41,971 nucleotides of DNA from Planctomycetales bacterium (lineage in GTDB: Bacteria; Planctomycetota; Planctomycetia; Isosphaerales; Isosphaeraceae), in assembly GCA_027449865.1 (NCBI GenBank), contig DAIDKV010000107.1, positions 1 through 41,971 of the forward strand, written 5' to 3'. The position numbers and the translations under genes are program-made. Shown here in pieces: positions 1 through 6,615 of this stretch; positions within the stretch are counted from its first letter, which is position 1; each line of letters starts with the position of its first letter. The notes beneath the pieces were generated by a model, which saw nothing but the letters and a program-made list of their open reading frames with translations, did no database searches and was not told the origin of the DNA.

Positions 1-744
1 CAGGCCGGCGCGCCGACCTTTGAGCCCGAACACGCCAAGATCCTGGAGGGTACCTCGGGGTTCGACCAGTCGCAAGTTTTCTCCGGCGGCGACGGCGTGA
101 TCTACATGGTCACCCCTGGCGGCAAACTCTTGTGGCTTCGCCACGCGGGGTGGCGGACCGGCGCGCCGACCTTTGAGCCCGAACACGCCAAGGTCGTGGG
201 CACCTCGGGGTTCAGTCAGAAGTACGTCTTCTCCGCCGGCGAAGGCGTCATTTACCTGGTCACCGAGAACGACCAGCTCTTGTGGATCAAACACACGGGG
301 TGGCAGGCCGGCGCGCCGACCTTTGAGCCCGAACACGCCAAGGTTCTGATCCCGAATTTTAAGCCAGAGAGTGGCGTGTACACGCATGTTTTCTCCGGCG
401 GCCAGGGCGTGATCTACATGGTCACCAGCGACGGAAAGCTGATGTGGGCGAGGCACCTTGGCTGGAGGACCGGCGCTACGGGCCACGACCAGTGGGAGAA
501 GGGCGGGGCCGACACTGTCGTGGGCACCTCGGGGTTCAACCAGAAGCACGTCTTCTCCGCCGGCGAAGGCGTCATCTACATGGTCACCGAGAACGGCAAC
601 CTCTTGTGGATCAAACACACGGGGTGGCGGACCGGCGCGCCGACCTTTGAGACCGAACACGCCAAGATCCTGGAGGGCACCTCGGGGTTCAATCAGATGC
701 ACGTCTTCTCCGGTGGCGAGGGCGTCATCTACATCGCACCCTAG
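1..744 (+). CDS. Tachylectin-like repeat protein, 3' part only
   Basis: The frame is open from base 1, so the start lies outside the window; 247 residues and a TAG stop are present. The protein is built of roughly 50-residue units, each carrying VFSxGEGVIYMVT, a LLWIKHTGW stretch and the end GAPTFEPEHAK. This GVIY...L.W..H.GW pattern is that of tachylectin-2-type beta-propeller lectins, which bind sugars such as GlcNAc; the carbohydrate role here is inferred. DNA repeats are near-identical, with the GCGCGCCGAC core at 8, 161, 311 and 635. The third unit is longer, with a GHDQWEKGG insert near base 480. It points away from the adjacent minus-strand virion operon, so it could be a phage receptor-binding or accessory gene, or a flanking host gene. 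Confidence 0.75.
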   Translation, partial: QAGAPTFEPEHAKILEGTSGFDQSQVFSGGDGVIYMVTPGGKLLWLRHAGWRTGAPTFEPEHAKVVGTSGFSQKYVFSAGEGVIYLVTENDQLLWIKHTGWQAGAPTFEPEHAKVLIPNFKPESGVYTHVFSGGQGVIYMVTSDGKLMWARHLGWRTGATGHDQWEKGGADTVVGTSGFNQKHVFSAGEGVIYMVTENGNLLWIKHTGWRTGAPTFETEHAKILEGTSGFNQMHVFSGGEGVIYIAP

Positions 745-759
745 GACGGTATCGAATAG

Positions 760-799
760 AACACGCCTGCAAGCCCGGTGAGCGGACTTGCGGGGTGTT
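760..799 (+). terminator. Hairpin after the tachylectin-like gene
   Basis: AACAC pairs with GTGTT and, across a small internal loop containing CC/GG, GCAAG pairs with CTTGC. It starts 15 bases after the TAG stop. There is no following T-tract, so terminator function is only inferred. Confidence 0.4.
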
Positions 800-851
800 G
801 GCCCTTGGGTAGAGAGCACCGTCGCAGCTGCTGCTTAGGGTTTCTAAGGCT

Positions 852-885
852 GACCGTCCCGCTTCGGGTCCGAATCGGGACGGTC
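852..885. terminator. 34-bp near-perfect palindrome between convergent units
   Basis: GACCGTCCCG (852-861) pairs with CGGGACGGTC (876-885). Inside it TTCGG (863-867) pairs with CCGAA (870-874), with one C/T mismatch between the two stems. It lies between the plus-strand tachylectin gene and the end of the minus-strand operon, a usual place for a bidirectional terminator. A protein-binding palindrome is the alternative, since no T-tract follows on either strand. Confidence 0.5.
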
Positions 886-959
886 AATCGTCCGCCTCCT
901 CGCTCTGAACGTCCCCCGGCTTACCGTTCTCATTTAACGGACGTTAACTGAGACACGAC

Positions 960-1011
960 GGGGCCTGTCTCGCGACCGGGCGAGACGGCCCCTCGTCCAG
1001 GAAACTGGACG
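960..1011. other. Two further stable hairpins downstream of the minus-strand operon
   Basis: GGGGCC-T-GTCTCG (960-972) pairs with CGAGAC-GGCCCC (981-992), with one bulged base. Immediately after it CGTCCAG (994-1000), a GAAA loop and CTGGACG (1005-1011) form a perfect 7-bp stem. Together with the 852-885 palindrome these explain the 359 bases between genes (745-1103), where I see no coding region. Likely roles are transcript end formation or 3'-end protection. Confidence 0.4.
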
Positions 1012-1103
1012 GCAGAGCGTTGGATTTTGCTCCGCTGCTAGCGGCACTCCTACGTCGCGGGCGCGTTCGCGGTGAACGGGACCACCACGTTGGACGGAGT
1101 CGT

Positions 1104-1208
1104 CTAGTGCGTGCCGGTCGCATTGAGTTCGGCCGCCAGCTCGTTCGCCACATCGACCGACGACAGGGCGAGGGCGAGCGCGTTCTTGGTCTGGCGTGAT
1201 AGGGCCAT
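1104..1208 (-). CDS. 34-residue hypothetical protein, last gene of the minus-strand operon
   Basis: The frame runs ATG to TAG and gives a short peptide beginning MALSRQTKNALALALSS and ending AAELNATGTH. It is Ala/Leu-rich and probably one or two amphipathic helices. The start follows an AAAGGCAGAG stretch that could act as a weak ribosome binding site, and it lies 40 bases after the stop of the preceding gene. From memory, similar short peptides with an SxxTKNxLxxALA start occur near structural genes of phages and in planctomycete genomes; that resemblance is not verified here. The function is unknown, and a chance ORF cannot be excluded at this length. Confidence 0.4.
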   Translation of the reverse strand: MALSRQTKNALALALSSVDVANELAAELNATGTH

Positions 1209-1244
1209 CGGTCTCTGCCTTTCTGGTGAGGAGGAAAAGCGACC

Positions 1245-1260
1245 GGGCTCAGAAGAGCCC
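1245..1260 (-). terminator. GGGCTC/GAGCCC hairpin at a gene end
   Basis: A perfect 6-bp stem with an AGAA loop overlaps the stop codon of the minus-strand gene ending at 1249. On the minus strand it is followed by GGTCGCTTTTCC, a weak T-rich tail, so termination may be partial and the 34-residue ORF beyond could still be transcribed. Confidence 0.4.
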
Positions 1261-1809
1261 CGCCATGCCCCCCATACTTGGGGAGTTGTCGAAGGGGGCG
1301 CCCGAGCTTCCCGCGCCAGGAGATCCCCCCACGCCCATCTGTGCGAGGGCGAGCGCCTGGAGCATCTGCTCCAGCCCCATGTTCGGGTCGCCGGGGCCGA
1401 CGTTGAGGCTCGGGGGGAACCGGCCCTCGTCGTACGGGTCGCCACTCCCGCCGCCGATCGCGCCGGCCAGGGCCTGGAGCAGATCGGAACCTCCCATGTC
1501 GTTGTCGCCGTCCGGTCCCGGCGGCGGCATCGAACCGCCGATCGGGAGGCCGTTGCCGCCCATCGGGGCGAGGTGGCCCGGCGGCGACGGGGGCGAGAGC
1601 TGGCCCATGATGTCGGGGCCGAGGCCGTGCGTCATGGCGTGCGCCGGGTCCATGCCCTGCCCTGGCCTTGGCTGGGACGGGTGGGCCAGGAACGGCGGCA
1701 GTCCGTGGGGCGGTCCCTGCGGAGGCCCGGCCGGCGCACCCCCTTGGGGCGGCCCCTGTTGCGGGCCGCCCGGACCGATGCCGGGGGACGGTTTCTTCGG
1801 TGGGAACAT
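1249..1809 (-). CDS. Pro/Gly-rich disordered protein, probable virion component
   Basis: The product has 186 residues dominated by Pro, Gly, Met and Gln, with runs such as GPPQGPPHGLPP, and no folded domain that I recognise. A short helical segment (SDLLQALAGAIGG, near residue 110) and another (MGLEQMLQALALAQMG, near 145) sit in otherwise disordered sequence. The start is supported by AGGAG nine bases upstream. It is co-directional with the structural genes and only 17 bases downstream of the next gene, so a minor structural or ejected protein is an inference from position. No catalytic motif is visible. Confidence 0.7.
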   Translation of the reverse strand: MFPPKKPSPGIGPGGPQQGPPQGGAPAGPPQGPPHGLPPFLAHPSQPRPGQGMDPAHAMTHGLGPDIMGQLSPPSPPGHLAPMGGNGLPIGGSMPPPGPDGDNDMGGSDLLQALAGAIGGGSGDPYDEGRFPPSLNVGPGDPNMGLEQMLQALALAQMGVGGSPGAGSSGAPFDNSPSMGGMAGLF

Positions 1810-1826
1810 GGGGGCGATCTCCTGGG

Positions 1827-3116
1827 TCAGTAGGGGCTGATGCCGTACCTGTTGAGGATGCCGATCCTCTGCTGGGCCGCGTTGTAGTCGGACTGCGCGC
1901 TGAACGGGTTGGCCCCGATCCCGCCCGGGTTCCCGACGCCGATCAACCTCGCCGGGGCGTTTATTAGCCTAGCCCCCAGAGTGGCGAGGAAATCATGGAC
2001 CGGATACCCGCTCGGCTGGGGAGGCGAGTACCACATCCGCTGCCAGTCGCTGGGCCGGTTTCCGTACTGCTGCCGGAGCCAGGCGTCGAACGCCTGCCGG
2101 TGGGCGCTGTGCCGGTCGGCGAAGTCGGGGGACTGGGACGCCCTGGCCAGCTTGTCGTCGAACGAAAGGTCGGCGTCGTTGAGGATGTCGCCCAGCCCTC
2201 TATGGGTCGTGGCGAGGGCCTGGGCCACATTCCCCGCGTGGATGCCGCCGGGCCCCGGCGTGGGCGGCAGCGCGTTGATCGTCGCCGGGTCCACGCCCTG
2301 CATCGCCAGCGCGACGCTTCGGAGGTGAGGGTCTCCGGTGATCGCGCGGAGCAGGTCGATCTTCTTCATCGGGTCCTTGTTCAGTGCCTCGGCCCGGTCG
2401 TTCTCGGCCTGGGCGTTCATCTGATTGATCGACGCCGCCATGTACTCCGGGTTCTGGCGCGGGTCGAAGTGCTGGCCGCGCACGGCGCCGGCCTCGGCGT
2501 GGGCCGCGTCGTTCGCGAGGTGCGCGCCGGCGAACTGGCTGAGTGCCGCGGTGGCGTTCGCCACCTCATCAAGACTCGCCCGGCCTCCGTAATACTCATT
2601 CATCAGGGCGTGCATATTCGAGTCGATGCCCTGGATCATCTGGGCGCGCGAGCGGGCCTCGCGGTCGTGGGCCGCCTGCGAGGCGACGACCTGCTGCTTG
2701 GCCCTGGCCGCCGCGATCTGCTCCGGCGACGAGAACAGGTGCGTGGTCTGGCCGCCGATGGTGATCTCGCCCGAGCCCCATCCCTTCGGCACCGTGAGCT
2801 GGTTCGCCTCCTCCGGAGTGTACTCGCGGCTCGGGTCGGGCAGCCCGGACTTCGGGGCATAGGCGTTCGCCACTCCGACGCTCGCGGCCGGCGGCCTGGC
2901 CGGTGCCTGCTGGCCCGGCATGCCGATCCGGATGCCGGCGGCGGGCATGCCGGCGTTCATCCGCTTCATGGTGAGGCCCGCCTGGATCTCGGTAGCCTGC
3001 GGGTGATACGAGTAGTCGTGTCCCTCGATCGGGTTCTGGATGATCTGGGCGGCCGGTCGCATGTCCCGGAAGCCCGGGTCGGTTCGCGGCTGGACCGGCG
3101 GCTGTGCGTCTGCCAT
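1827..3116 (-). CDS. Candidate internal virion protein
   Basis: The product has 429 residues and matches no family I can name. The N-terminal 120 residues are Pro/Ala-rich (QPPVQPRTDPGFRDMRPAAQ). The middle is helical and Gln/Ala/Asp-rich, with segments such as AAARAKQQVVASQAAHDREA that could form coiled coils. The C-terminus (WLRQQYGNRPSDWQRMWY, then NPFSAQSDYNAAQQRIGILN) looks folded. A GGAGGGGGAGCC stretch precedes the ATG. Large Gln/Ala-rich helical proteins near the distal end of podovirus tail operons are often ejected internal proteins, which is my inference here. Confidence 0.7.
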   Translation of the reverse strand: MADAQPPVQPRTDPGFRDMRPAAQIIQNPIEGHDYSYHPQATEIQAGLTMKRMNAGMPAAGIRIGMPGQQAPARPPAASVGVANAYAPKSGLPDPSREYTPEEANQLTVPKGWGSGEITIGGQTTHLFSSPEQIAAARAKQQVVASQAAHDREARSRAQMIQGIDSNMHALMNEYYGGRASLDEVANATAALSQFAGAHLANDAAHAEAGAVRGQHFDPRQNPEYMAASINQMNAQAENDRAEALNKDPMKKIDLLRAITGDPHLRSVALAMQGVDPATINALPPTPGPGGIHAGNVAQALATTHRGLGDILNDADLSFDDKLARASQSPDFADRHSAHRQAFDAWLRQQYGNRPSDWQRMWYSPPQPSGYPVHDFLATLGARLINAPARLIGVGNPGGIGANPFSAQSDYNAAQQRIGILNRYGISPY

Positions 3117-3132
3117 GGCTCCCCCTCCAAGA

Positions 3133-3159
3133 ATGCGATGTTCAAAATGGTCATCGCAT
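3133..3159. repeat. 27-bp dispersed palindrome, copy 1
   Basis: Arms ATGCGATG (3133-3140) and CATCGCAT (3152-3159) flank the 11-bp centre TTCAAAATGGT. It fills the gap between two minus-strand genes, and its outer base forms part of the TGA stop of the upstream gene (3159-3161). The centre differs by two bases from the commonest form (ACCAAAATGGG). Confidence 0.9.
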
Positions 3160-4379
3160 CAAGATAGCCCCCCGACGAGCTGGGCCAGGGCTCCCATCAG
3201 CCCGACCTGCCGGGTGATCTTGTTCTTCTCGCTATCAATGAGCACGCCCTGCTGGGCCTGCGTGGCGTTCACGGCGAGCTGGGTCGCCTTGAGGATCTGG
3301 TCGGCGTTCGCCTGTGCGGCCTGGACGCGGATCTGCGTTTCGGCATCGCAGTTGGCACGGAGGTTCTGTCCGAGGTAGCCGGTCGTCATCGCCTGCAAGA
3401 GCGGCGAGTTCGACGAGAATCCCCGACCGGCCAGCTCGGTCTGAGCGTTGAGGATCGCCGCCTGCGTCCGCGAGTCGTTCCGGGCCAGGGCCGAGTTGAC
3501 CTGCTGCTGGATCTGCCGCTCGGTCAAGACGCCTGCCAGCGAGACGTACGGGAACGGGGCCTGATGCCCGGTCGCGTCCGCGAGCCCCGGCGTGTCGATG
3601 CCGTTATCCAGAAGGAACTGCTGCACGACGGGCCAGAGCGCGCCGTATTTATCCTCGGCGTACGTGATCCGCTCGGTCTGCCGGGCTGACTCGGCCTGCT
3701 CGTGCGTCTGGGCGACCGCCAGGCTAGCGTTCGCCTCGGTCGTGGCGGCAGCGAGCGACTGGTCGGCGGCGTACGTCCTGGCCCCGAAGTCTTGCTGGGC
3801 CGAGAAGACCTGGGCGTCCTTGTTCGCGGAGGCCGTGAAGACCTTGGCGTCGTAGTCGATCTGGGCCGCGCCAAGCGAAGCCTGGGCTTCCACCTGGGCC
3901 GCCGCAACGCGAGCATTCGCGTCCGTCTCGGCCTCGGCGATCCGGGTCGAGATGTCGATTCCGGCCGCCGCAACCCGGGCCGCCGCATCGATGCCGGCCA
4001 CCTGGACCTGGGCGATCGCATCGATCTGCGCGACCCCTGCCCTGGACTGGGCATCCGTGTCGGCCGAGTACATCGCTCCCTGGAGCTGCCTGTCCGAGCC
4101 GTACGTGGAGGCGTTGTAGCTAGTGGCCGCCGAGTAGGTCGATGCGGCGAAGTCTACCTGGCTCCCGTAGAGGCTGGCCTGTGCCGCATATGAGGCGCAG
4201 TTCTCGGCGGCGGACGCCTTGGCTGCCTCGCTCGCCGCGAGGACTGTCTGGATGTAGTTCGTCTCGTAGCTGATCTGGGTGGCGTCGAACGCCGGCAGCG
4301 CAATACTAACCGGCTGGGGGAGCAGGTTTATCCCGTTTGTCTGGGGGATGCCGGGGGCTGTCGCTTGGGTAGCTGGCAT
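3159..4379 (-). CDS. Ala-rich helical protein, candidate internal virion protein
   Basis: The product has 406 residues and is extremely Ala/Gln/Asp-rich. Residues about 60-240 are low-complexity helical sequence with quasi-repeats of the type AGIDAAARVAAAGID and AETDANARVAAAQVEAQ, in an 11-15-residue rhythm expected of a long coiled coil or helical bundle. A globular segment follows (YGALWPVVQQFLLDNGID), then a second helical region. No signal peptide or catalytic motif is visible. GCAGGAGGGCGCC precedes the ATG. Position beside two other non-enzymatic structural-type genes suggests an internal core or ejection protein; the sequence alone does not prove it. Confidence 0.7.
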   Translation of the reverse strand: MPATQATAPGIPQTNGINLLPQPVSIALPAFDATQISYETNYIQTVLAASEAAKASAAENCASYAAQASLYGSQVDFAASTYSAATSYNASTYGSDRQLQGAMYSADTDAQSRAGVAQIDAIAQVQVAGIDAAARVAAAGIDISTRIAEAETDANARVAAAQVEAQASLGAAQIDYDAKVFTASANKDAQVFSAQQDFGARTYAADQSLAAATTEANASLAVAQTHEQAESARQTERITYAEDKYGALWPVVQQFLLDNGIDTPGLADATGHQAPFPYVSLAGVLTERQIQQQVNSALARNDSRTQAAILNAQTELAGRGFSSNSPLLQAMTTGYLGQNLRANCDAETQIRVQAAQANADQILKATQLAVNATQAQQGVLIDSEKNKITRQVGLMGALAQLVGGLS

Positions 4380-4391
4380 GGCGCCCTCCTG

Positions 4392-4859
4392 CTACACGTT
4401 GCCTGGCGGCCTGACGGCTTCAATCTTTCCGATGACGGTGCCGTATTGCTGATTGATCTTCGAGACCGCACTCTCGACCATGTTGTCGAACGACGTCGGA
4501 GCCTTCGAGTCGCCCGCTGCCGACGACGCGGAGATCGGCTTTGCGCCGCTTATGGTGCCGTTGTACTTCGCAAAGTCAGCCTGCTCGCTCGACTTGCCGC
4601 CCGCATAAGTCGAATCGCCTTTGGGTGCCATGCTTGTGTATGTGGTCTTGCTGGTCTTTGGGGCCGGTGGATCTGGGATCGACGGCGCCTTTGGCGGCGG
4701 GCTGCCCTGTTTCGCCCCCGTATGCCACGAGGGATACGAGGCGCTCACCGGCAGCCGGTCGGGCGGCAAGGGAAGCGAGCCGCGACCGTCCGGCCACTGG
4801 TCGTCAGCCCAAGGGTCGTCCCATAACGGGTCGGTCTTCGGGTCGTACAGGTCGCTCAT
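4392..4859 (-). CDS. Hypothetical protein, Pro/Ser-rich with helical C-terminus
   Basis: The product has 155 residues. The first 100 are disordered: an acidic/Trp-rich start (DPLWDDPWADDQWPDG) and a Pro/Ser/Lys linker. The end (SFDNMVESAVSKINQQYGTVIGKIEAV) is a probable amphipathic helix. CGGAGGGCTGCC supports the ATG. It lies 12 bases upstream of the Ala-rich helical gene and in the same direction. I recognise no family; a virion-associated or chaperone-type role is a guess from context. Confidence 0.65.
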   Translation of the reverse strand: MSDLYDPKTDPLWDDPWADDQWPDGRGSLPLPPDRLPVSASYPSWHTGAKQGSPPPKAPSIPDPPAPKTSKTTYTSMAPKGDSTYAGGKSSEQADFAKYNGTISGAKPISASSAAGDSKAPTSFDNMVESAVSKINQQYGTVIGKIEAVRPPGNV

Positions 4860-4896
4860 GGCAGCCCTCCGACCCTTTATCTAGCCAACGATCCGC

Positions 4897-5769
4897 CTAG
4901 ATCGTGACTCCATAGTGATCCGAGATGAGCTGAGCCAGTGCGTCCTCGTCGGCCTCGGAGCTGTCGCTGACCACACTGACGTCCATGCCGGCCCCTGTCA
5001 GGTCGGCGAGCGCAGCCTCTGCAGCGTCGTTCGTGGACTGGAATTCCGCGAACGTTGACTGAGACTGGATGGACTGGATCGTCGCCTTCACCTTGGCCTT
5101 CGCGTCGGTGGCCGACATCGTGGATGAGAATACGTTGACGTCCACGAGGGCTGAGCCGCTGTTGTTGCTCACGGTGTCGATCGCATCGCTGACCGACCCC
5201 CAGGCGGTGATGGCGTCCTGCACTCCGGGCGAGTCCCCGGGGATAGCCCCGGTCAACGGGTAGGCGTACACGGAGTATCCCGGGTACTTGGCCATGTCGT
5301 CCGGATGGCCGGAGCCGACGGAGTAAAGGATGCCGATCGCGATTTGCAGGTAGTCGCATCCGAGGACAGGCGTCGTGTCGTCCCCGATGGGCTCCGAGGG
5401 CGCAACGCTCCCGCTCGCGTACGGGGATCTCGCCAGGATCGCGTCGGGCATCGCAGCCAGCACTCTCGCCGAGAGCGAGGCCATGATGTCGGTGATCCTG
5501 GATCTCTCCCCGAATCCCGACTGCCAGGCGGGGACCTGCACCACAATGATCTTGCTGCCGCCGACCGCCTGCACCTGGACTGTCTGGGCGTACCCGCCCT
5601 CTACCAGCATGAGGTTGGACAGGTGAATAACCTTCGGCGTCCGGAGCAGGCTGCCGGCCTCGTAAGGGATCGCCCCTCCCAGCGCGATCCGGCCGCCGGA
5701 CGCCCTCATGCCAGAGAGACTTGGAAGTCGGCCCGCGAGGTTCCACCCGGGGAGCAAGATCGCGCTCAT
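4897..5769 (-). CDS. Hypothetical virion-associated protein
   Basis: The product has 290 residues. The N-terminal half is beta-rich (IIVVQVPAWQSGFGERSRIT; LGCDYLQIAIGILYSVGSG), and the C-terminal half is helical and acidic, ending SSEADEDALAQLISDHYGVT. No transmembrane segment or known catalytic motif is seen. It starts three bases after the stop of the preceding gene, so the two are very likely cotranslated. The family is not recognised. Its place between the tail nozzle genes and the internal-protein candidates suggests a tail or ejection component. Confidence 0.65.
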   Translation of the reverse strand: MSAILLPGWNLAGRLPSLSGMRASGGRIALGGAIPYEAGSLLRTPKVIHLSNLMLVEGGYAQTVQVQAVGGSKIIVVQVPAWQSGFGERSRITDIMASLSARVLAAMPDAILARSPYASGSVAPSEPIGDDTTPVLGCDYLQIAIGILYSVGSGHPDDMAKYPGYSVYAYPLTGAIPGDSPGVQDAITAWGSVSDAIDTVSNNSGSALVDVNVFSSTMSATDAKAKVKATIQSIQSQSTFAEFQSTNDAAEAALADLTGAGMDVSVVSDSSEADEDALAQLISDHYGVTI

Positions 5770-5772
5770 GGC

Positions 5773-6615
5773 TTACTCCAGCCAGACTGGCGGCTGATAG
5801 ATGTACTTGCCGCCGATCTGCAAGATGGGCCCGATTGCGGCGCCGACCGGGGCCGCCTCCGTCTCGGCGATATAAGGGATGTAGACCTGGACGATCTGCG
5901 GCGGGTTGTTCGGGTCTGAGAAGTCGGGAGGCGTGAGCGGGTCCGTCCGGAGTGCAACCACCCAGGGCTGACCCACGTTCCCGTTGTCGAGCCCGTTGTC
6001 CTGCACGTCGCCGAAGACGGCTGGCGTACTGTCGCCGCCGCCAAACGTCGCCTCCGTCCGGGCCAGGGCGTCCCGCACATATTGGTCGAGCGAGACGGGC
6101 ACACGCTTGCGGGCGTCGAGGATCATCGGCGGTCGGGCGAAGAACGCCCGGTCGAAGACGGCCGGGGCCGTGAATCGCGTCGGCGCGTCGAACGAGACGG
6201 ATGGGGCGGTCGCGTACTCCGAGGGGGCGGACCGCTCGCGGGGCCCGCCGTATCCCGATGGCGACGGCCGCCTCCCCTCGCTGTCGTCGGCGAAGCCGGG
6301 CGTCCGCCGGGCCCCGTCGTCCTGCGGCCTCGGCCTCGGCCTCGTGCCGGGGACCGCCGTCGCGGTCGAGGTCGAGTTCTTCGTGACGCCGAAGTTGTGC
6401 GTCGGCCCCTCGTTGACGATCGTGTCGCCGCCCTCCTGGATGATCCGCAAAGCGGGCTGGCCGGCCGGGACGCGGATCGTGAGCGTGTCGTTGATCTCCT
6501 TCGGCCCGCGCGCGGTGAACATCGCGTAAAGCTCCTGGGCGAGCGCGGTCGGCGTCTGCCATTGCTCGCGCAGGAGTCGGACCGGGGCGTTGATTCCGAT
6601 GAGCGGGTCCATCAT
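5773..6615 (-). CDS. Hypothetical tail-associated protein
   Basis: The product has 280 residues. An upstream extension of the frame exists, but the double ATG at 6615/6612 forms an ATGA overlap with the stop of the large nozzle gene and is the natural coupled start (MMDPLIGINAPVRLLREQW). The order is a helical N-terminus (ALAQELYAMFTARG), a beta segment (INDTLTIRVPAGQPALRI), a disordered Arg/Pro/Ser-rich linker (about residues 85-150), and a beta-rich C-terminus (VQVYIPYIAETEAAPVG; GGKYIYQPPVWLE). I recognise no family. Tight coupling to the nozzle gene argues for a partner in the tail. Confidence 0.65.
   Translation of the reverse strand: MMDPLIGINAPVRLLREQWQTPTALAQELYAMFTARGPKEINDTLTIRVPAGQPALRIIQEGGDTIVNEGPTHNFGVTKNSTSTATAVPGTRPRPRPQDDGARRTPGFADDSEGRRPSPSGYGGPRERSAPSEYATAPSVSFDAPTRFTAPAVFDRAFFARPPMILDARKRVPVSLDQYVRDALARTEATFGGGDSTPAVFGDVQDNGLDNGNVGQPWVVALRTDPLTPPDFSDPNNPPQIVQVYIPYIAETEAAPVGAAIGPILQIGGKYIYQPPVWLE

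Noticed and set aside
944-1833. Several long overlapping frames on both strands in the Pro/Gly-rich gene region
   Set aside because: High GC opens alternate frames; these lack ribosome binding sites, are Arg/Pro/Ala-rich and lie over a frame with normal gene order.
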